From Elusimicrobiales bacterium (lineage in GTDB: Bacteria > Elusimicrobiota > Elusimicrobia > Elusimicrobiales > Elusimicrobiaceae): DNA of 64,000 nucleotides. The notes under the pieces were generated by a model that was not told the origin of the DNA, did not search any database, and was given only the letters and a program-made list of their open reading frames with translations. The stretch is taken from NCBI GenBank assembly GCA_041651175.1, contig JBAZJT010000001.1:186001-250000 (forward strand), given 5' to 3'. The position numbers were made by a program, and so were the translations under genes. Shown here in pieces: positions 17,112 to 26,416 of this stretch (within the stretch, counting starts at the first letter, position 1; every line of letters starts with the position of its first letter).

Positions 17112-19310
17112 ATGCCCGAAGAAGAGGATAAAAAACCTTCCGCCCCGCCGGACCTGGGCGGCGTCTTTGAGCGGCTGGCCAAAACCCCTCCGCCGCAGGA
17201 CGCTCCCCGCCGGGAGGCGCGCAAAGTTCACGAGGACAGGACCTCCGTCCGCGCGCTGCGCGACAATTTGTCGGGCTATCAATGGGCGCAGGGCGAGGTG
17301 TACCGGCTTTCGGCCAAGTATTTCGGCAAGCGCACCGCCGCCGAGCTGGACGAGCAGTGCCAGCGCCTGCTCAAATCCCTGCATTATATGGAATCCCCGG
17401 AAGAAAACGCGGACCTGGCGATAAACACCCTGCTGGACAGGATGACAAGCGCGGAGGCGATGAAGGCCTCCCTGGCGCGCAAAAGCATGGCCGAGCTTAA
17501 AAAAGCCTTCGCCGACGCCGGCTGGCCGCAGGACAGGGCGGCGCGCATCGCCGCCAAATACGCGGGCGAACGCTCCGCAGCCGAGATAGAGGCCCGCTGC
17601 CGCATAATACTTTCCGAGTTGCCGCACGACCAGTCCCCCTCCGAAAACCGCGACCTGGCCCTTGACGTGCTGGAAGACGCGGGCAGCTACGAGGCCGCCA
17701 GGGCGCAGGCCGCGCGCCGCGTCTGGCTGAGGCAAACCGCCCGGCTGCTGGACGCGCCGCCCCAGCTTGCCGAGAAGCTGGCGGACGCCTTTCCGGGCAA
17801 AAAAACCCCGCAGGAACTGCTGGCGGAATGCGAGGCTCTCACCGCCCGCATAAAATGCGGGCAGTACCCGAAGGATTTCCTGCCCGCCATAGCCGTCCTG
17901 CTGGGCGAAACCGCCGAGGGCGACGCCATGCGCCATGCCCGCGCCCAGAAAAACCGCGACGATGTGAACCGGCTGGCCTGCGAGCTGTCGCTGACGCAGA
18001 AGCAGGCGGCCAGAATTGCCGCCGCATTTGCCGCGCCGGAAAGCGAAAAATGGTTTGACGAGCGTTTTCTGGAGCTTTTCGAATCGCTTCCCCAGTATGC
18101 GGATTCGGACCGGGAAAACGCGCTGCTGGCCGCCCGCGTCCTGGCGGGCGAGCTCAACGAGAAAGAAGCCCTCTCCCGCGCGCGGGGGCACAAAAACCAT
18201 CAGGACGCGCTGGAGCTGGCAAAGGAGCTTGCCCTTCCGCAGGAGCAGGCCGCAAAACTGCTGGAGTTTGCCGGCGGCGAAAACGCGCCCCCGCTGCGCG
18301 GCGGCAGATACGACGAGCTTCTGATACACCTGCCCCAGCCGCCGGACCGGCCCAGATTCGCGGGCCGGCTGGCGCTGCGCGCGTTCATGGGCGAGATTTC
18401 CGAGGATTCGGCCCGCCGCGCCGCGGAACTGGCCGTGGCTTTCGCCAAATACTCAATCGCGGAAAACGATTTGTGCGCGCTGGAACGCAAATACGGCGGG
18501 CAGAAAAGCGCGCAGGAGCTGACTGCGGAATTTGAAGCGGTGCTGGCAAAGCTGGACTGGCAGCAGTCGCCGGAGGAGAATTACGGCCTCGCGCTGGCCG
18601 CGCTGCTGGAGCCGGGCGGCCAGTCCGGCGACGCTGCCGCCTCCGCCGCCAGGGAGGACAAGGAGCGCGCCCGCTTCCAGGCCGCGCTTAACGGCTACGG
18701 CTGGTTCAGCGGCTATGCCAGCGAGTTGTGCGGCAAATTTTTCGGGCATAAGGATGTGAACCAGCTTATCTCCTCTTTCGAGAAAATCATCTCGGCGCTT
18801 CCCCACCAGGGAAAAGCCGAGGAGGAAAACCGCGACCTTGCGCTGCGCGTGCTGCTGGAGCGGGTATCCTCGTCGGAGGCGGTGCGCGAGGCGGAGCTGC
18901 GCAAGCTTTTCCGCGGCGCGCCCTGGTCTTATGATTATGCCGCCGACCTTGCCGGCGCGTATCTGGGCGATTTGCTGCCGATGGAGATTTTCGGCTATCT
19001 CAACGACCGTTTTTCCGCCTCCGGCTTCTGGCGGGACAATCAGCCCGCGCACCGCTATATAATGGCCAAAACCGCGGAATATCTGGCGGGGCGGATGGAC
19101 GGCGGCGTCTATGATATGGTGTTTGAACTGCTGGCCCTGTCCGTTCCGCCCAGGGCCGTGCGCGAGGTGGAGCAGGCCGCCGCGAATTATTCCGGCAGAA
19201 GGTTTGACCCCAGGGAAATGGCAAAACGCTACGCGGAGGCCGCCGCCAAAGCCGGCGGCCATGACGGCGCCGCCAAGACGGCGGAGGAGATTTTCGCCGC
19301 CGCGCTGTGA
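17112..19310 (+). CDS. Unrecognised protein of eight ~80-residue helical repeats
   Basis: 732 aa, no signal peptide or membrane segment, so cytoplasmic. After a charged, Pro-rich 45-residue leader the protein is built from about eight repeats starting near residues 47, 127, 207, 286, 367, 441, 520 and 597 (period close to 80). Each unit has a helix rich in Ala/Leu, an A-K-Y-x-G segment, a C-x-x-(I/L)-L helix and often a SPEEN-x-DLAL step (95-103, 175-183, 486-494). I know no named family with this pattern. It sits 6 bp after ftcD and 7 bp before pgm, so it is co-expressed with core metabolism. Function not inferred. Confidence 0.8.
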   Translation: MPEEEDKKPSAPPDLGGVFERLAKTPPPQDAPRREARKVHEDRTSVRALRDNLSGYQWAQGEVYRLSAKYFGKRTAAELDEQCQRLLKSLHYMESPEENADLAINTLLDRMTSAEAMKASLARKSMAELKKAFADAGWPQDRAARIAAKYAGERSAAEIEARCRIILSELPHDQSPSENRDLALDVLEDAGSYEAARAQAARRVWLRQTARLLDAPPQLAEKLADAFPGKKTPQELLAECEALTARIKCGQYPKDFLPAIAVLLGETAEGDAMRHARAQKNRDDVNRLACELSLTQKQAARIAAAFAAPESEKWFDERFLELFESLPQYADSDRENALLAARVLAGELNEKEALSRARGHKNHQDALELAKELALPQEQAAKLLEFAGGENAPPLRGGRYDELLIHLPQPPDRPRFAGRLALRAFMGEISEDSARRAAELAVAFAKYSIAENDLCALERKYGGQKSAQELTAEFEAVLAKLDWQQSPEENYGLALAALLEPGGQSGDAAASAAREDKERARFQAALNGYGWFSGYASELCGKFFGHKDVNQLISSFEKIISALPHQGKAEEENRDLALRVLLERVSSSEAVREAELRKLFRGAPWSYDYAADLAGAYLGDLLPMEIFGYLNDRFSASGFWRDNQPAHRYIMAKTAEYLAGRMDGGVYDMVFELLALSVPPRAVREVEQAAANYSGRRFDPREMAKRYAEAAAKAGGHDGAAKTAEEIFAAAL

Positions 19311-19317
19311 GGATTAT

Positions 19318-20883
19318 ATGGCACATGAAAACGCAGGCAGCATAGCCGAAACCGTCATAAACCCGCGCCATTTCCGGCAGGAGTTTTTCTCGCCGTCGCA
19401 AAAGCCGCATAAGGTGAAGTTCGGCACCTCCGGCCACCGCGGGAAACTGGGCGCGGGCTTTTGCGAGCTGCACGCCCTTGCGATAGCGCAGGCCGTCGCG
19501 CGGCTGCATATTGAAAAGGGCGTCAAAGGCCCCGTCATCTGCGGCGGGGACACGCGGCTCATGTCGGCTGAAACCGCCCGGATATGCGCGCAGGCGCTGG
19601 CCGCCAACGGCATTGAAACCCTGCTTTCGGAAAGCGCGCTGCCCACGCCGGTGATGTCGTCTGCCATAATGTCCGGGGCGGCGGCGGGCTGCCTTAACGC
19701 CACAGCCTCGCACAACCCGCCGCAGGACATGGGGCTCAAATACAACCCCTCCACCGGCGGACCCGCCTCCGGCGCGACGACCGCGCTTATAGAGGCTTGG
19801 GCCAATGAATACATGGAAAGCCCGGCCCTGATAAAGCGTATAACGTTTGAAGAGGCGCAAAAACGCGGCCTTGCCCGCTATTGCGATTTCACGGGGCCTT
19901 ATATAGAAAAGCTGGCCCTGATGGTGAACTTTGACGCTATCCGGCAAAGCGGGCTGCGCATCGCAATCAACACTTTGGGCGGCGCGTCCGGGCCGTTCTA
20001 CCAGGCTGCAAAAGAGCGGCTGAATCTGCCGAATCTGAAGCTGGTTTTCAACGAGCTGGACCCTGCTTTCGGCTTCATTCCGCTGGACCATGACGGGCAG
20101 ATACGGATGGACCCGTCCTCTCCGTATCCGATGAAACCGCTTATAGAGCTGGCGCAAAGCGGCGGCTGCGATTTCGCCGGCGCCTCGGACCCGGATGCGG
20201 ACCGCTTCGGCGCGGCAACCCCGAAGGCCGGGCTTGTGCCGCCCAATCACGCGCTGGCCGTGCTGCTGGATTATCTGATAACGCACAGGCCGCAGTGGCC
20301 GCAAAGCCTGCGCGCCGCGCGCACCATAGGCACCACCCATCTGCTGGATAAAATCGCCGCCGCCGCGGGCCGCGGCTGCGACGAGAAAGACGTGGGCTTC
20401 AAGCATTTCGTGGACGGCATCTCCTCCGGGCGGTATATTCTTGCCGGAGAGGAGAGCGCCGGCCTCTCCGCCTACGGCTGGACCACGGAAAAAGACGGCA
20501 TTCTGGCGGTATTCCTGCTGGCGGAGGCGATGGCGGTTACGGGAAAAGACCTCTCCGAGCTTTACTCCGCGCTGACCGCCAGGCACGGCGCGCCCTGCTA
20601 CCGCCGGACGGATTTCCCGCTCACCGAGGCCGCCCGGAGCCGGATAAAATCTTTCTCTCCGGATTCATTCGCGGGCGAGGAAATCGCGGGCGAGACTGTG
20701 CAGCGGGTCCGCGCATCGGACGGAATAAAATTGTACCTTGAGGATTCGTGGGTTCTTGTGCGCCTGTCCGGCACCGAGCCGATAGCCAAGCTCTATGCCG
20801 AAACATTCCGCGGGCCGCGCCAGCTTGATGCAGTGATAGACCGCGCCGCCGCCATGTTCATGGAGGAAACACATGCCAGTTGA
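19318..20883 (+). CDS. pgm: Phosphoglucomutase (alpha-D-glucose phosphate-specific)
   Basis: Interconverts glucose-1-phosphate and glucose-6-phosphate, feeding glycogen and nucleotide-sugar synthesis. 521 aa, a little shorter than E. coli Pgm. Phosphoserine Ser131 in ATASHNPP, metal-binding DPDADRFG (about 290-297), sugar-binding EESAG and the C-terminal phosphate-binding RLSGTEP are all present. The FGTSGHRG motif is near residues 35-42. GAGGAT just before the ATG at 19318 supports this start. Overlaps purA by 11 nt. Confidence 0.95.
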   Translation: MAHENAGSIAETVINPRHFRQEFFSPSQKPHKVKFGTSGHRGKLGAGFCELHALAIAQAVARLHIEKGVKGPVICGGDTRLMSAETARICAQALAANGIETLLSESALPTPVMSSAIMSGAAAGCLNATASHNPPQDMGLKYNPSTGGPASGATTALIEAWANEYMESPALIKRITFEEAQKRGLARYCDFTGPYIEKLALMVNFDAIRQSGLRIAINTLGGASGPFYQAAKERLNLPNLKLVFNELDPAFGFIPLDHDGQIRMDPSSPYPMKPLIELAQSGGCDFAGASDPDADRFGAATPKAGLVPPNHALAVLLDYLITHRPQWPQSLRAARTIGTTHLLDKIAAAAGRGCDEKDVGFKHFVDGISSGRYILAGEESAGLSAYGWTTEKDGILAVFLLAEAMAVTGKDLSELYSALTARHGAPCYRRTDFPLTEAARSRIKSFSPDSFAGEEIAGETVQRVRASDGIKLYLEDSWVLVRLSGTEPIAKLYAETFRGPRQLDAVIDRAAAMFMEETHAS

Positions 20884-21898
20884 CATCATATCCGGCGGCC
20901 AGGCCGGAGACGAGGGGAAAGGGAAAATATCGGCCTACCTCTCGTATAAGGGAAACTACTCCCACTGCGTGCGCGTGGGCGGCCCCAATGCGGGGCATAC
21001 CGTGGTTTTCGGCGGGAAATCATATGCGCTTAAAAGCGTTTCCTCCGGATTCCTGAACCCGCGCACCAAAATAGTGCTGGGCGCCGGCGCGTATATCATA
21101 ACCGACTGGCTGCTTAAGGAAGCCGACCTCACCGGCTGCCGCGACAGGCTGCTGATAGACCCGCGCGCGGTGGTCATAGAGCCGCGCCATACCGATGCCG
21201 AACGCGGCGACGGGCATTTCATGTCCCTTGTGGGCAGCGTGGGAACCGGGCTTGGCCAGGCGGTTAAAGAGCGCATAGAGCGCAGAGCCCTCAGATTCGC
21301 CAAAGACGAGCCGGCCCTCGCGGATTATATAGCCGACGTGCCGGAGATACTCAACGCCGCGCTGGGCAAAGGCGGGGAAGTGCTGGTGGAGGGGACGCAG
21401 GGCGTCAAACTCTCGCTCATCCACGGCGAATATCCGTTTGTCACCTCGCGCGACACCACGGCCTCCACTTTTCTTGCCGAGGCCGGCATAGGCCCCAAAC
21501 ACGCGCGGGATGTGTATGCGGTGTTCAAGCCTTATGTGAGCCGCGTCGGCCCCGGCCCGCTGGAGCGCGAGCTGGAGAACAAAAACGAGCTTGCCAAATA
21601 CCATTCGCAGGGGCGCGAGGTGGGCAGCGTGAGCGGCAGGCTGCGCCGCATAGGCGCCTTTGAGGACAACTGGGCGAAAAGGGCGGTGATGCTCAATTCC
21701 GCCAACAAAATAGCGGTTACGCATATAGACATGTTTGAGGGCAATTCCCGCATCAGAACCATGGCGGACGTCACCCCTCCCGCGCGCGAATTTCTGGACG
21801 GGCTTGCCCGGCTGGGCGAACTGACTCCGCATCCAGAGCTGGCGCTGGTCTCCACCGGGCCGGAGCTGGAAGACATGATAGACCTGAGAAAACCATGA
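20873..21898 (+). CDS. purA: Adenylosuccinate synthetase, short (archaeal-length) form
   Basis: First committed step from IMP to AMP, using GTP and aspartate. 341 aa, about 90 shorter than typical bacterial PurA and similar to the archaeal type. The P-loop-like region is SGGQAGDEGKGK with catalytic Asp13 kept; the usual Trp before GDEGKGK is replaced by Ala. GPNAGHT and the RDTTAS region are conserved. Retention of Asp13 argues for a normal PurA rather than the phage PurZ type. GGAGG upstream of the ATG at 20873; ATGA overlap with the next gene. Confidence 0.9.
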   Translation: MPVDIISGGQAGDEGKGKISAYLSYKGNYSHCVRVGGPNAGHTVVFGGKSYALKSVSSGFLNPRTKIVLGAGAYIITDWLLKEADLTGCRDRLLIDPRAVVIEPRHTDAERGDGHFMSLVGSVGTGLGQAVKERIERRALRFAKDEPALADYIADVPEILNAALGKGGEVLVEGTQGVKLSLIHGEYPFVTSRDTTASTFLAEAGIGPKHARDVYAVFKPYVSRVGPGPLERELENKNELAKYHSQGREVGSVSGRLRRIGAFEDNWAKRAVMLNSANKIAVTHIDMFEGNSRIRTMADVTPPAREFLDGLARLGELTPHPELALVSTGPELEDMIDLRKP

Positions 21899-22302
21899 AA
21901 AAACCGGCCCTTATTCTGTGCGCGGCGGTTTTATGCTGCGGCTGCCATTCCCTGTTATCGTCCCAGGCCAACGAGAACAAGCTTAGCGAGAATTCTGCCC
22001 GGGCGATGGCGCATTCCATGAAAGGCTGGGAGCTTTACAGCTGGCCCGCGGGGGACGGCTGGAAATTCGCGCTCCTGCCGGGCACCAACCGGCTTAAAAA
22101 CGCGGGCGAGATAACAGCCGGCCCGGCGGTTTACGGCGCGGAGCAGCTTAAAGCGCAGATAAAAACGCTGGCGAGAGGCGAGCAGATTTTGTGGAATTTG
22201 CGGAACATGGAAGGCTTTTCCATGCCGCCGCAGGACACCGTTTCCGACCTCTCCGATTACTGCAAGGACAAAGGCATAGACCTGTCCGTGCTGAACTGGT
22301 AA
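21895..22302 (+). CDS. Small hypothetical lipoprotein
   Basis: 135 aa with a signal peptide ending CCGC; Cys17 is the probable lipid anchor, though the -3 residue is Cys rather than Leu, making the lipobox imperfect. Mature part is about 118 aa with a Trp-rich GWELYSWP segment and an acidic helical C-terminus (DTVSDLSDYCKDKGI). No family recognised. It is the last gene of the murE operon, overlapping purA by ATGA; a 78-bp gap follows before a new promoter-like element. Confidence 0.7.
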   Translation: MKKPALILCAAVLCCGCHSLLSSQANENKLSENSARAMAHSMKGWELYSWPAGDGWKFALLPGTNRLKNAGEITAGPAVYGAEQLKAQIKTLARGEQILWNLRNMEGFSMPPQDTVSDLSDYCKDKGIDLSVLNW

Positions 22303-22367
22303 ACGCCGGTTGCCGCCGTCAACCGCAGTTTACCCGGGCGCAGAGGGAAAACCGCCTCCAAATTTGG

Positions 22368-22373
22368 GATAAT
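22368..22373 (+). promoter_or_regulatory. GATAAT -10 element upstream of the flippase-like gene
   Basis: GATAAT (5/6) ends 7 nt before the ATG at 22381; no Shine-Dalgarno in between. Another leaderless-type start. Confidence 0.35.
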
Positions 22374-22380
22374 CCGTATT

Positions 22381-23397
22381 ATGAAAAAATCCATCTCCAT
22401 CGCGGGCGGTTTCGCCGTAAGCGCGGCTCTTATCTGGCTGGCAGCCAGAAAAATAGATTTCCGCGATGTGGCCGGGGTATACGGCAGGCCCGGCTTCCTG
22501 GAGTTTGCGCTGGTGCCGGTAATCGTGGCATTCATGCTGCTCATGCGCGGGCTGCGGTGGAAACTGCTGGTGCTGCCCTGCGCCAGAATACCGGTTTTCC
22601 AGATGACAAAGCTGGAGACCATGGGCCTTGCGCTCAATAACGTGCTGCCGCTGCGGCTGGGCGAGATAGGGCGGGCCACCATAGGCGCGGCCTCCACCGA
22701 CGCGCCGTTTCTGACCCTGCTTTCAACCATAGTGGTGGAGCGGGTGCTGGACGCCATCACGCTGGGCGTCATTTTCGCCGCCGCGATAACCGTCGGCGGC
22801 GCACAGAGCCTGGCCCAGTATGCGCCGACCGTCTGGGCAATGGTGGGGGCGACGGTTGTCGCGCTGGCGATGCTGATTTTTCTGGAGGAGATGCTGGAGC
22901 ATAGCAGCCTGCTGCGCGGCTTTCTGGCAAGGTTTCCGAAGCTGGACCGCTTCGCCCGGCAGATAGGCATGGGCGCGCAGGCGCTGCGAGACTGGAAACT
23001 GGCGCTTGCCATAATCGCGCTGGGCGCGCCGCTGTGGCTGGCGGACGCTTTCGGCTATTTCTGGGCCGCGCATATAATCGGACTTACGCCGGCGCTTAGC
23101 TACGGCAAGGCGATGGTAACGTTGTGCACGGCGGCGCTGGCGGTGGCGATGCCGTCGGCGCCCGGGTTTTTCGGGGCTTTCGAGCTGGCGCTTCAGCGGC
23201 TGCTTATGGGCTGGGGGGTTAACCCGGGCGATGCGCTGGCCTATGCCGCGTTCGTGCATCTCAACGGCTACATACTCATAACGCTGACCGGAATAATTTT
23301 CCTCTACGGCGCGGGACATTCGCTGGGCGGGGTGTGGAAGCATCTCTCCGGCGGCGCGCCCGCCGCCTGCCCCCCGCAGCCGGAAAAAGCCGGATGA
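22381..23397 (+). CDS. Lysylphosphatidylglycerol synthase TM/UPF0104 flippase-like membrane protein
   Basis: 338 aa polytopic inner-membrane protein of the LPG_synthase_TM (YbhN/AglD) family, seven to eight TM segments. Conserved features are the RGLRW motif after TM2 and the NNVLPLRLGEIGRA loop, together with a VVERVLDA motif. Members move or modify lipid-linked substrates; with a GT4 translationally coupled downstream (ATGA), a role in glycolipid or glycan assembly is likely. Confidence 0.87.
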   Translation: MKKSISIAGGFAVSAALIWLAARKIDFRDVAGVYGRPGFLEFALVPVIVAFMLLMRGLRWKLLVLPCARIPVFQMTKLETMGLALNNVLPLRLGEIGRATIGAASTDAPFLTLLSTIVVERVLDAITLGVIFAAAITVGGAQSLAQYAPTVWAMVGATVVALAMLIFLEEMLEHSSLLRGFLARFPKLDRFARQIGMGAQALRDWKLALAIIALGAPLWLADAFGYFWAAHIIGLTPALSYGKAMVTLCTAALAVAMPSAPGFFGAFELALQRLLMGWGVNPGDALAYAAFVHLNGYILITLTGIIFLYGAGHSLGGVWKHLSGGAPAACPPQPEKAG

Positions 23398-24518
23398 AAC
23401 CGCCCTCGGTGGTGATGCTGATAGCCAGCTTCCGCCCGGCCATCGGCGGCGCGGAAACCCAGGCGCTGGAAATTTCACGGTTTCTGAAAGACGGGGGGGC
23501 GCGTGTCCGCGTGCTGACGCGGCGGCTGCCCGGCACGAAAAGCCTGGAAACCATAGAGGGCGTTCCGGTGCGGCGGCTGTTCTGCCCCGGCGGCGGAATG
23601 CTCAACTCGCTGTGGTTCATGGCGGCATCGTTTGGCTGGCTTGTTGTCAACGGCGCGGATTACGGGGTTATACATGTCCATCTTGCCGCGTCCCATGCGC
23701 TGGCCGCCTGCCTGGCGGCGAGGCTGACGGGAAAAAAAGTTGTTGTAACCGTCGGCGGCGGCGCGGGGATAGGGGAACTGGCCGCCTCCTCGCGCACAAT
23801 CGGGGGAAGGCTGAAGCTGTCGCTGCTGCCGTTTTTCGCGCCGAAGCTGCTGCTGGTAACACCCCGGCAAAAGCCGGAGCTTGAGAAATACGGGCTGGGC
23901 GGGCTGGCCGCAGAAATTTTCCCCAACGCGGTGGACACCGATAAATTTTCGCCCCCCCCGCCGGAGGAGAAGCTGCGGCTGCGCCGGCAACTGGGGCTGG
24001 CTGAGGGGATCGTGTTTCTCTACGCCGGCAGGCTCGCGCCGGAGAAGCGGCTGGCGGAATTTATTGAGGTGTGGGCAAAGGCCGGGCGGGGCGCGCAGTT
24101 TATAATCGCAGGGGACGGGCCGGAAGAATACCGCATACGCGCGGCGGCGGCGGGGCCGGGCAATGTAATCGTGGCCGGGCGGGCGGACAACATAGCCGAT
24201 TACTACAGGGCCTGCGACGTGTTTGTGCTGCCTTCGGTTTCGGAGGGGCTGTCCTGCGCGCTGCTGGAAGCGATGGCCTGCGGCATGGCGGTGATGGCCA
24301 CCTCAAACGGCGGCTCCGGCGACGCGGTGGCCGAAGGCGAAAGCGGCTTTCTATTTGACCCGCTGGATGCGGAAACAATAGCCGCAATAATAAGGAAATT
24401 CATTTCCAATCCGCAACTGGCGGCGGAAATGGGCGCCAAAGCGCGCAAAACCGCGGCAAGCCGTTACGATATGAAAAACGCGGCGCGCGCGCTTGCCGGG
24501 ATTTACGAAGGATTATAG
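23394..24518 (+). CDS. Glycosyltransferase family 4
   Basis: 374 aa GT-B enzyme. N-terminal acceptor domain opens SVVMLIASFRPAIGGAETQ, with the typical GGAE motif; the C-terminal donor domain has AGRLAPEKR, the IIAGDGPE turn and the EGLSCALLEAMACGMAVMAT donor-site block, in which the E-x7-E motif binds the sugar nucleotide. The ATG at 23394 overlaps the upstream stop; a longer in-frame start lies inside the previous gene and is less likely. Acceptor unknown. Confidence 0.93.
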   Translation: MKPPSVVMLIASFRPAIGGAETQALEISRFLKDGGARVRVLTRRLPGTKSLETIEGVPVRRLFCPGGGMLNSLWFMAASFGWLVVNGADYGVIHVHLAASHALAACLAARLTGKKVVVTVGGGAGIGELAASSRTIGGRLKLSLLPFFAPKLLLVTPRQKPELEKYGLGGLAAEIFPNAVDTDKFSPPPPEEKLRLRRQLGLAEGIVFLYAGRLAPEKRLAEFIEVWAKAGRGAQFIIAGDGPEEYRIRAAAAGPGNVIVAGRADNIADYYRACDVFVLPSVSEGLSCALLEAMACGMAVMATSNGGSGDAVAEGESGFLFDPLDAETIAAIIRKFISNPQLAAEMGAKARKTAASRYDMKNAARALAGIYEGL

Positions 24519-24520
24519 CC

Positions 24521-26416
24521 ATGTGCGGAATATCTGGGATATTCAATTACGGAACCGGCGCGGCGGTTGACAAGGACGAACTGCGGCGGCTCAATTCGCT
24601 TATACTCCACCGCGGGCCGGACGACGACGGGTTCTGCTTTGACGGCCCCGCCGGCCTGGCGATGCGGCGGCTGTCCATCATAGACCTGCCCACGGGGCAT
24701 CAGCCCATTTCAAACGAGGACGGCTCGCTCTGGATAGTCTTCAACGGCGAGATTTACAATTTCCGGGAGCTGCGCGCGGAGCTTGAAAAAAAAGGGCACG
24801 TTTTCCACACAAAAACCGACACAGAAGCCATAGTCCATCTTTACGAGGACGAGGGCAAAAACTGCGTCAAAAAACTGCGCGGGATGTTCGCCTTCGCCAT
24901 CTGGGACAGCCGCAACAAACGCATTTTCATCGCGCGCGACCGGATAGGCAAAAAACCGCTTAATTACAGCCTGCAAAACGGCAGGCTGGTGTTCGCTTCC
25001 GAGCTGCGGGCGGTGGCGGCGGCCTGCCCGCGCGAGATTGATTTCCAGTCGCTTGACCTGTATCTGGCGCTGCAATACATCCCCAGCCCGCGCACGGTTT
25101 ACAAAAACATTTTCAAGCTGCCGCCGGCGCATACGCTTACGGTTGACAAAAACGGCGCGGTGTCCGAGCCGTACTGGGACCTGCCGCTGAACGCGCCGCC
25201 TCTGGATATTTCGGAAAGCGAGGCCAAAAGCGAGGTGCGCCGCCGGCTGGAGGAGGCGGTTAAAATACGCATGGTCTCCGACGTGCCGCTGGGCGCCTTC
25301 CTGTCCGGCGGGGTGGATTCCTCCGTAATAGTCGCGCTGATGAGCAGGCTATCGGCCAGGCCGGTGAAAACTTTCTCTGTCGGTTTTGAGGAGCAGGAAT
25401 TTTCGGAGCTGGAATATGCCCGCGCGGTCGCGAACATGCACGGCTGCGAACACACGGAATTTATAGTAAAGCCGGAAATGAGCGACGTGCTGCCCAAACT
25501 GGCCTGGCATTACAGCGAGCCATATGCCGATTCCAGCGCGCTGCCGTCCTATTACGTGGCGCGCGAGACCAGAAAACACGTGACCGTCGCCCTCAACGGC
25601 GACGGCGGGGACGAGAATTTCGCCGGCTATCTGCGCTACATAGCGATGCGGCTGGCGCATTACTGGGACTATCTGCCCGCGCCGGCCCGCAAATCGCTGG
25701 CCGCGGCGGCGGAAATACTGCCCGAAAAATCCGCGCCGCTAAGCATTTTGTGGCGGGCCAAACGTTTCCTGCGCTCCACCGTGGCGGGGGATTTTCCGGC
25801 GCGGCATCTGAAAATGGTCTGCTATTTTGACGACGAGGCAAAGCGCGCCCTCTATTCGCCGAAATTCCGGGCGGCGGTAAATCTCTCCGGCGCGGCGGAC
25901 TATATCGCCGCCGGCTATGAGAAGGCGGCGGGGCTGGATTTCATCAACCGGCTGCTTTATGTGGACATCAAAACCTATCTGCCGGAAGATTTGATGGTGA
26001 AAATGGACATTGCCACCATGGCCAACTCGCTGGAGGGCCGCTCTCCGCTGCTGGACCACGAGTTCATGGAATTCTGCTTCCGGCTCAGGGGCGATATGAA
26101 GCTCAGGGGCCTGGGCAAAACCAAGTGGCTGCTCAAGGAAAGTTTCCGCGACATGCTGCCGCCCCAGATTCTGACGCGCCCCAAAATGGGTTTTGCCATA
26201 CCGGTGGGCCGCTGGTTCCGCGGCGAGCTTAAAAAATTCTGGGAGGAGGCCTGCCTCTCCCGGACCGCGCTGCGGCGCGGGTATTTCAACGAGGCCGCGC
26301 TGCGCGCCGTGTGGGAGGAGCATCAAAGCGGCAGGCGCGACCACGGCTACCGGCTGTGGGCCGTCCTCATGCTGGAATTGTGGCACCAGGCTTTCATGCC
26401 GGACGGGGGGTTATGA
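24521..26416 (+). CDS. asnB: Asparagine synthetase (glutamine-hydrolysing)
   Basis: 631 aa. Class II glutaminase domain with Cys2 nucleophile (MCGISGIF) and NGEIYN at 75-80, then the synthetase domain with pyrophosphatase loop SGGVDSS at 262-268. AsnB-like proteins in glycan loci can amidate sugars, so free asparagine synthesis is not certain; it directly follows a glycosyltransferase (2 bp) and overlaps the metallopeptidase. GAAGGA precedes the ATG. Confidence 0.93.
   Translation: MCGISGIFNYGTGAAVDKDELRRLNSLILHRGPDDDGFCFDGPAGLAMRRLSIIDLPTGHQPISNEDGSLWIVFNGEIYNFRELRAELEKKGHVFHTKTDTEAIVHLYEDEGKNCVKKLRGMFAFAIWDSRNKRIFIARDRIGKKPLNYSLQNGRLVFASELRAVAAACPREIDFQSLDLYLALQYIPSPRTVYKNIFKLPPAHTLTVDKNGAVSEPYWDLPLNAPPLDISESEAKSEVRRRLEEAVKIRMVSDVPLGAFLSGGVDSSVIVALMSRLSARPVKTFSVGFEEQEFSELEYARAVANMHGCEHTEFIVKPEMSDVLPKLAWHYSEPYADSSALPSYYVARETRKHVTVALNGDGGDENFAGYLRYIAMRLAHYWDYLPAPARKSLAAAAEILPEKSAPLSILWRAKRFLRSTVAGDFPARHLKMVCYFDDEAKRALYSPKFRAAVNLSGAADYIAAGYEKAAGLDFINRLLYVDIKTYLPEDLMVKMDIATMANSLEGRSPLLDHEFMEFCFRLRGDMKLRGLGKTKWLLKESFRDMLPPQILTRPKMGFAIPVGRWFRGELKKFWEEACLSRTALRRGYFNEAALRAVWEEHQSGRRDHGYRLWAVLMLELWHQAFMPDGGL

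Noticed and set aside
20873..21898. PurA as a phage-type PurZ (diaminopurine) enzyme
   Set aside because: The catalytic Asp13 of adenylosuccinate synthetases is kept, and no phage genes are nearby.
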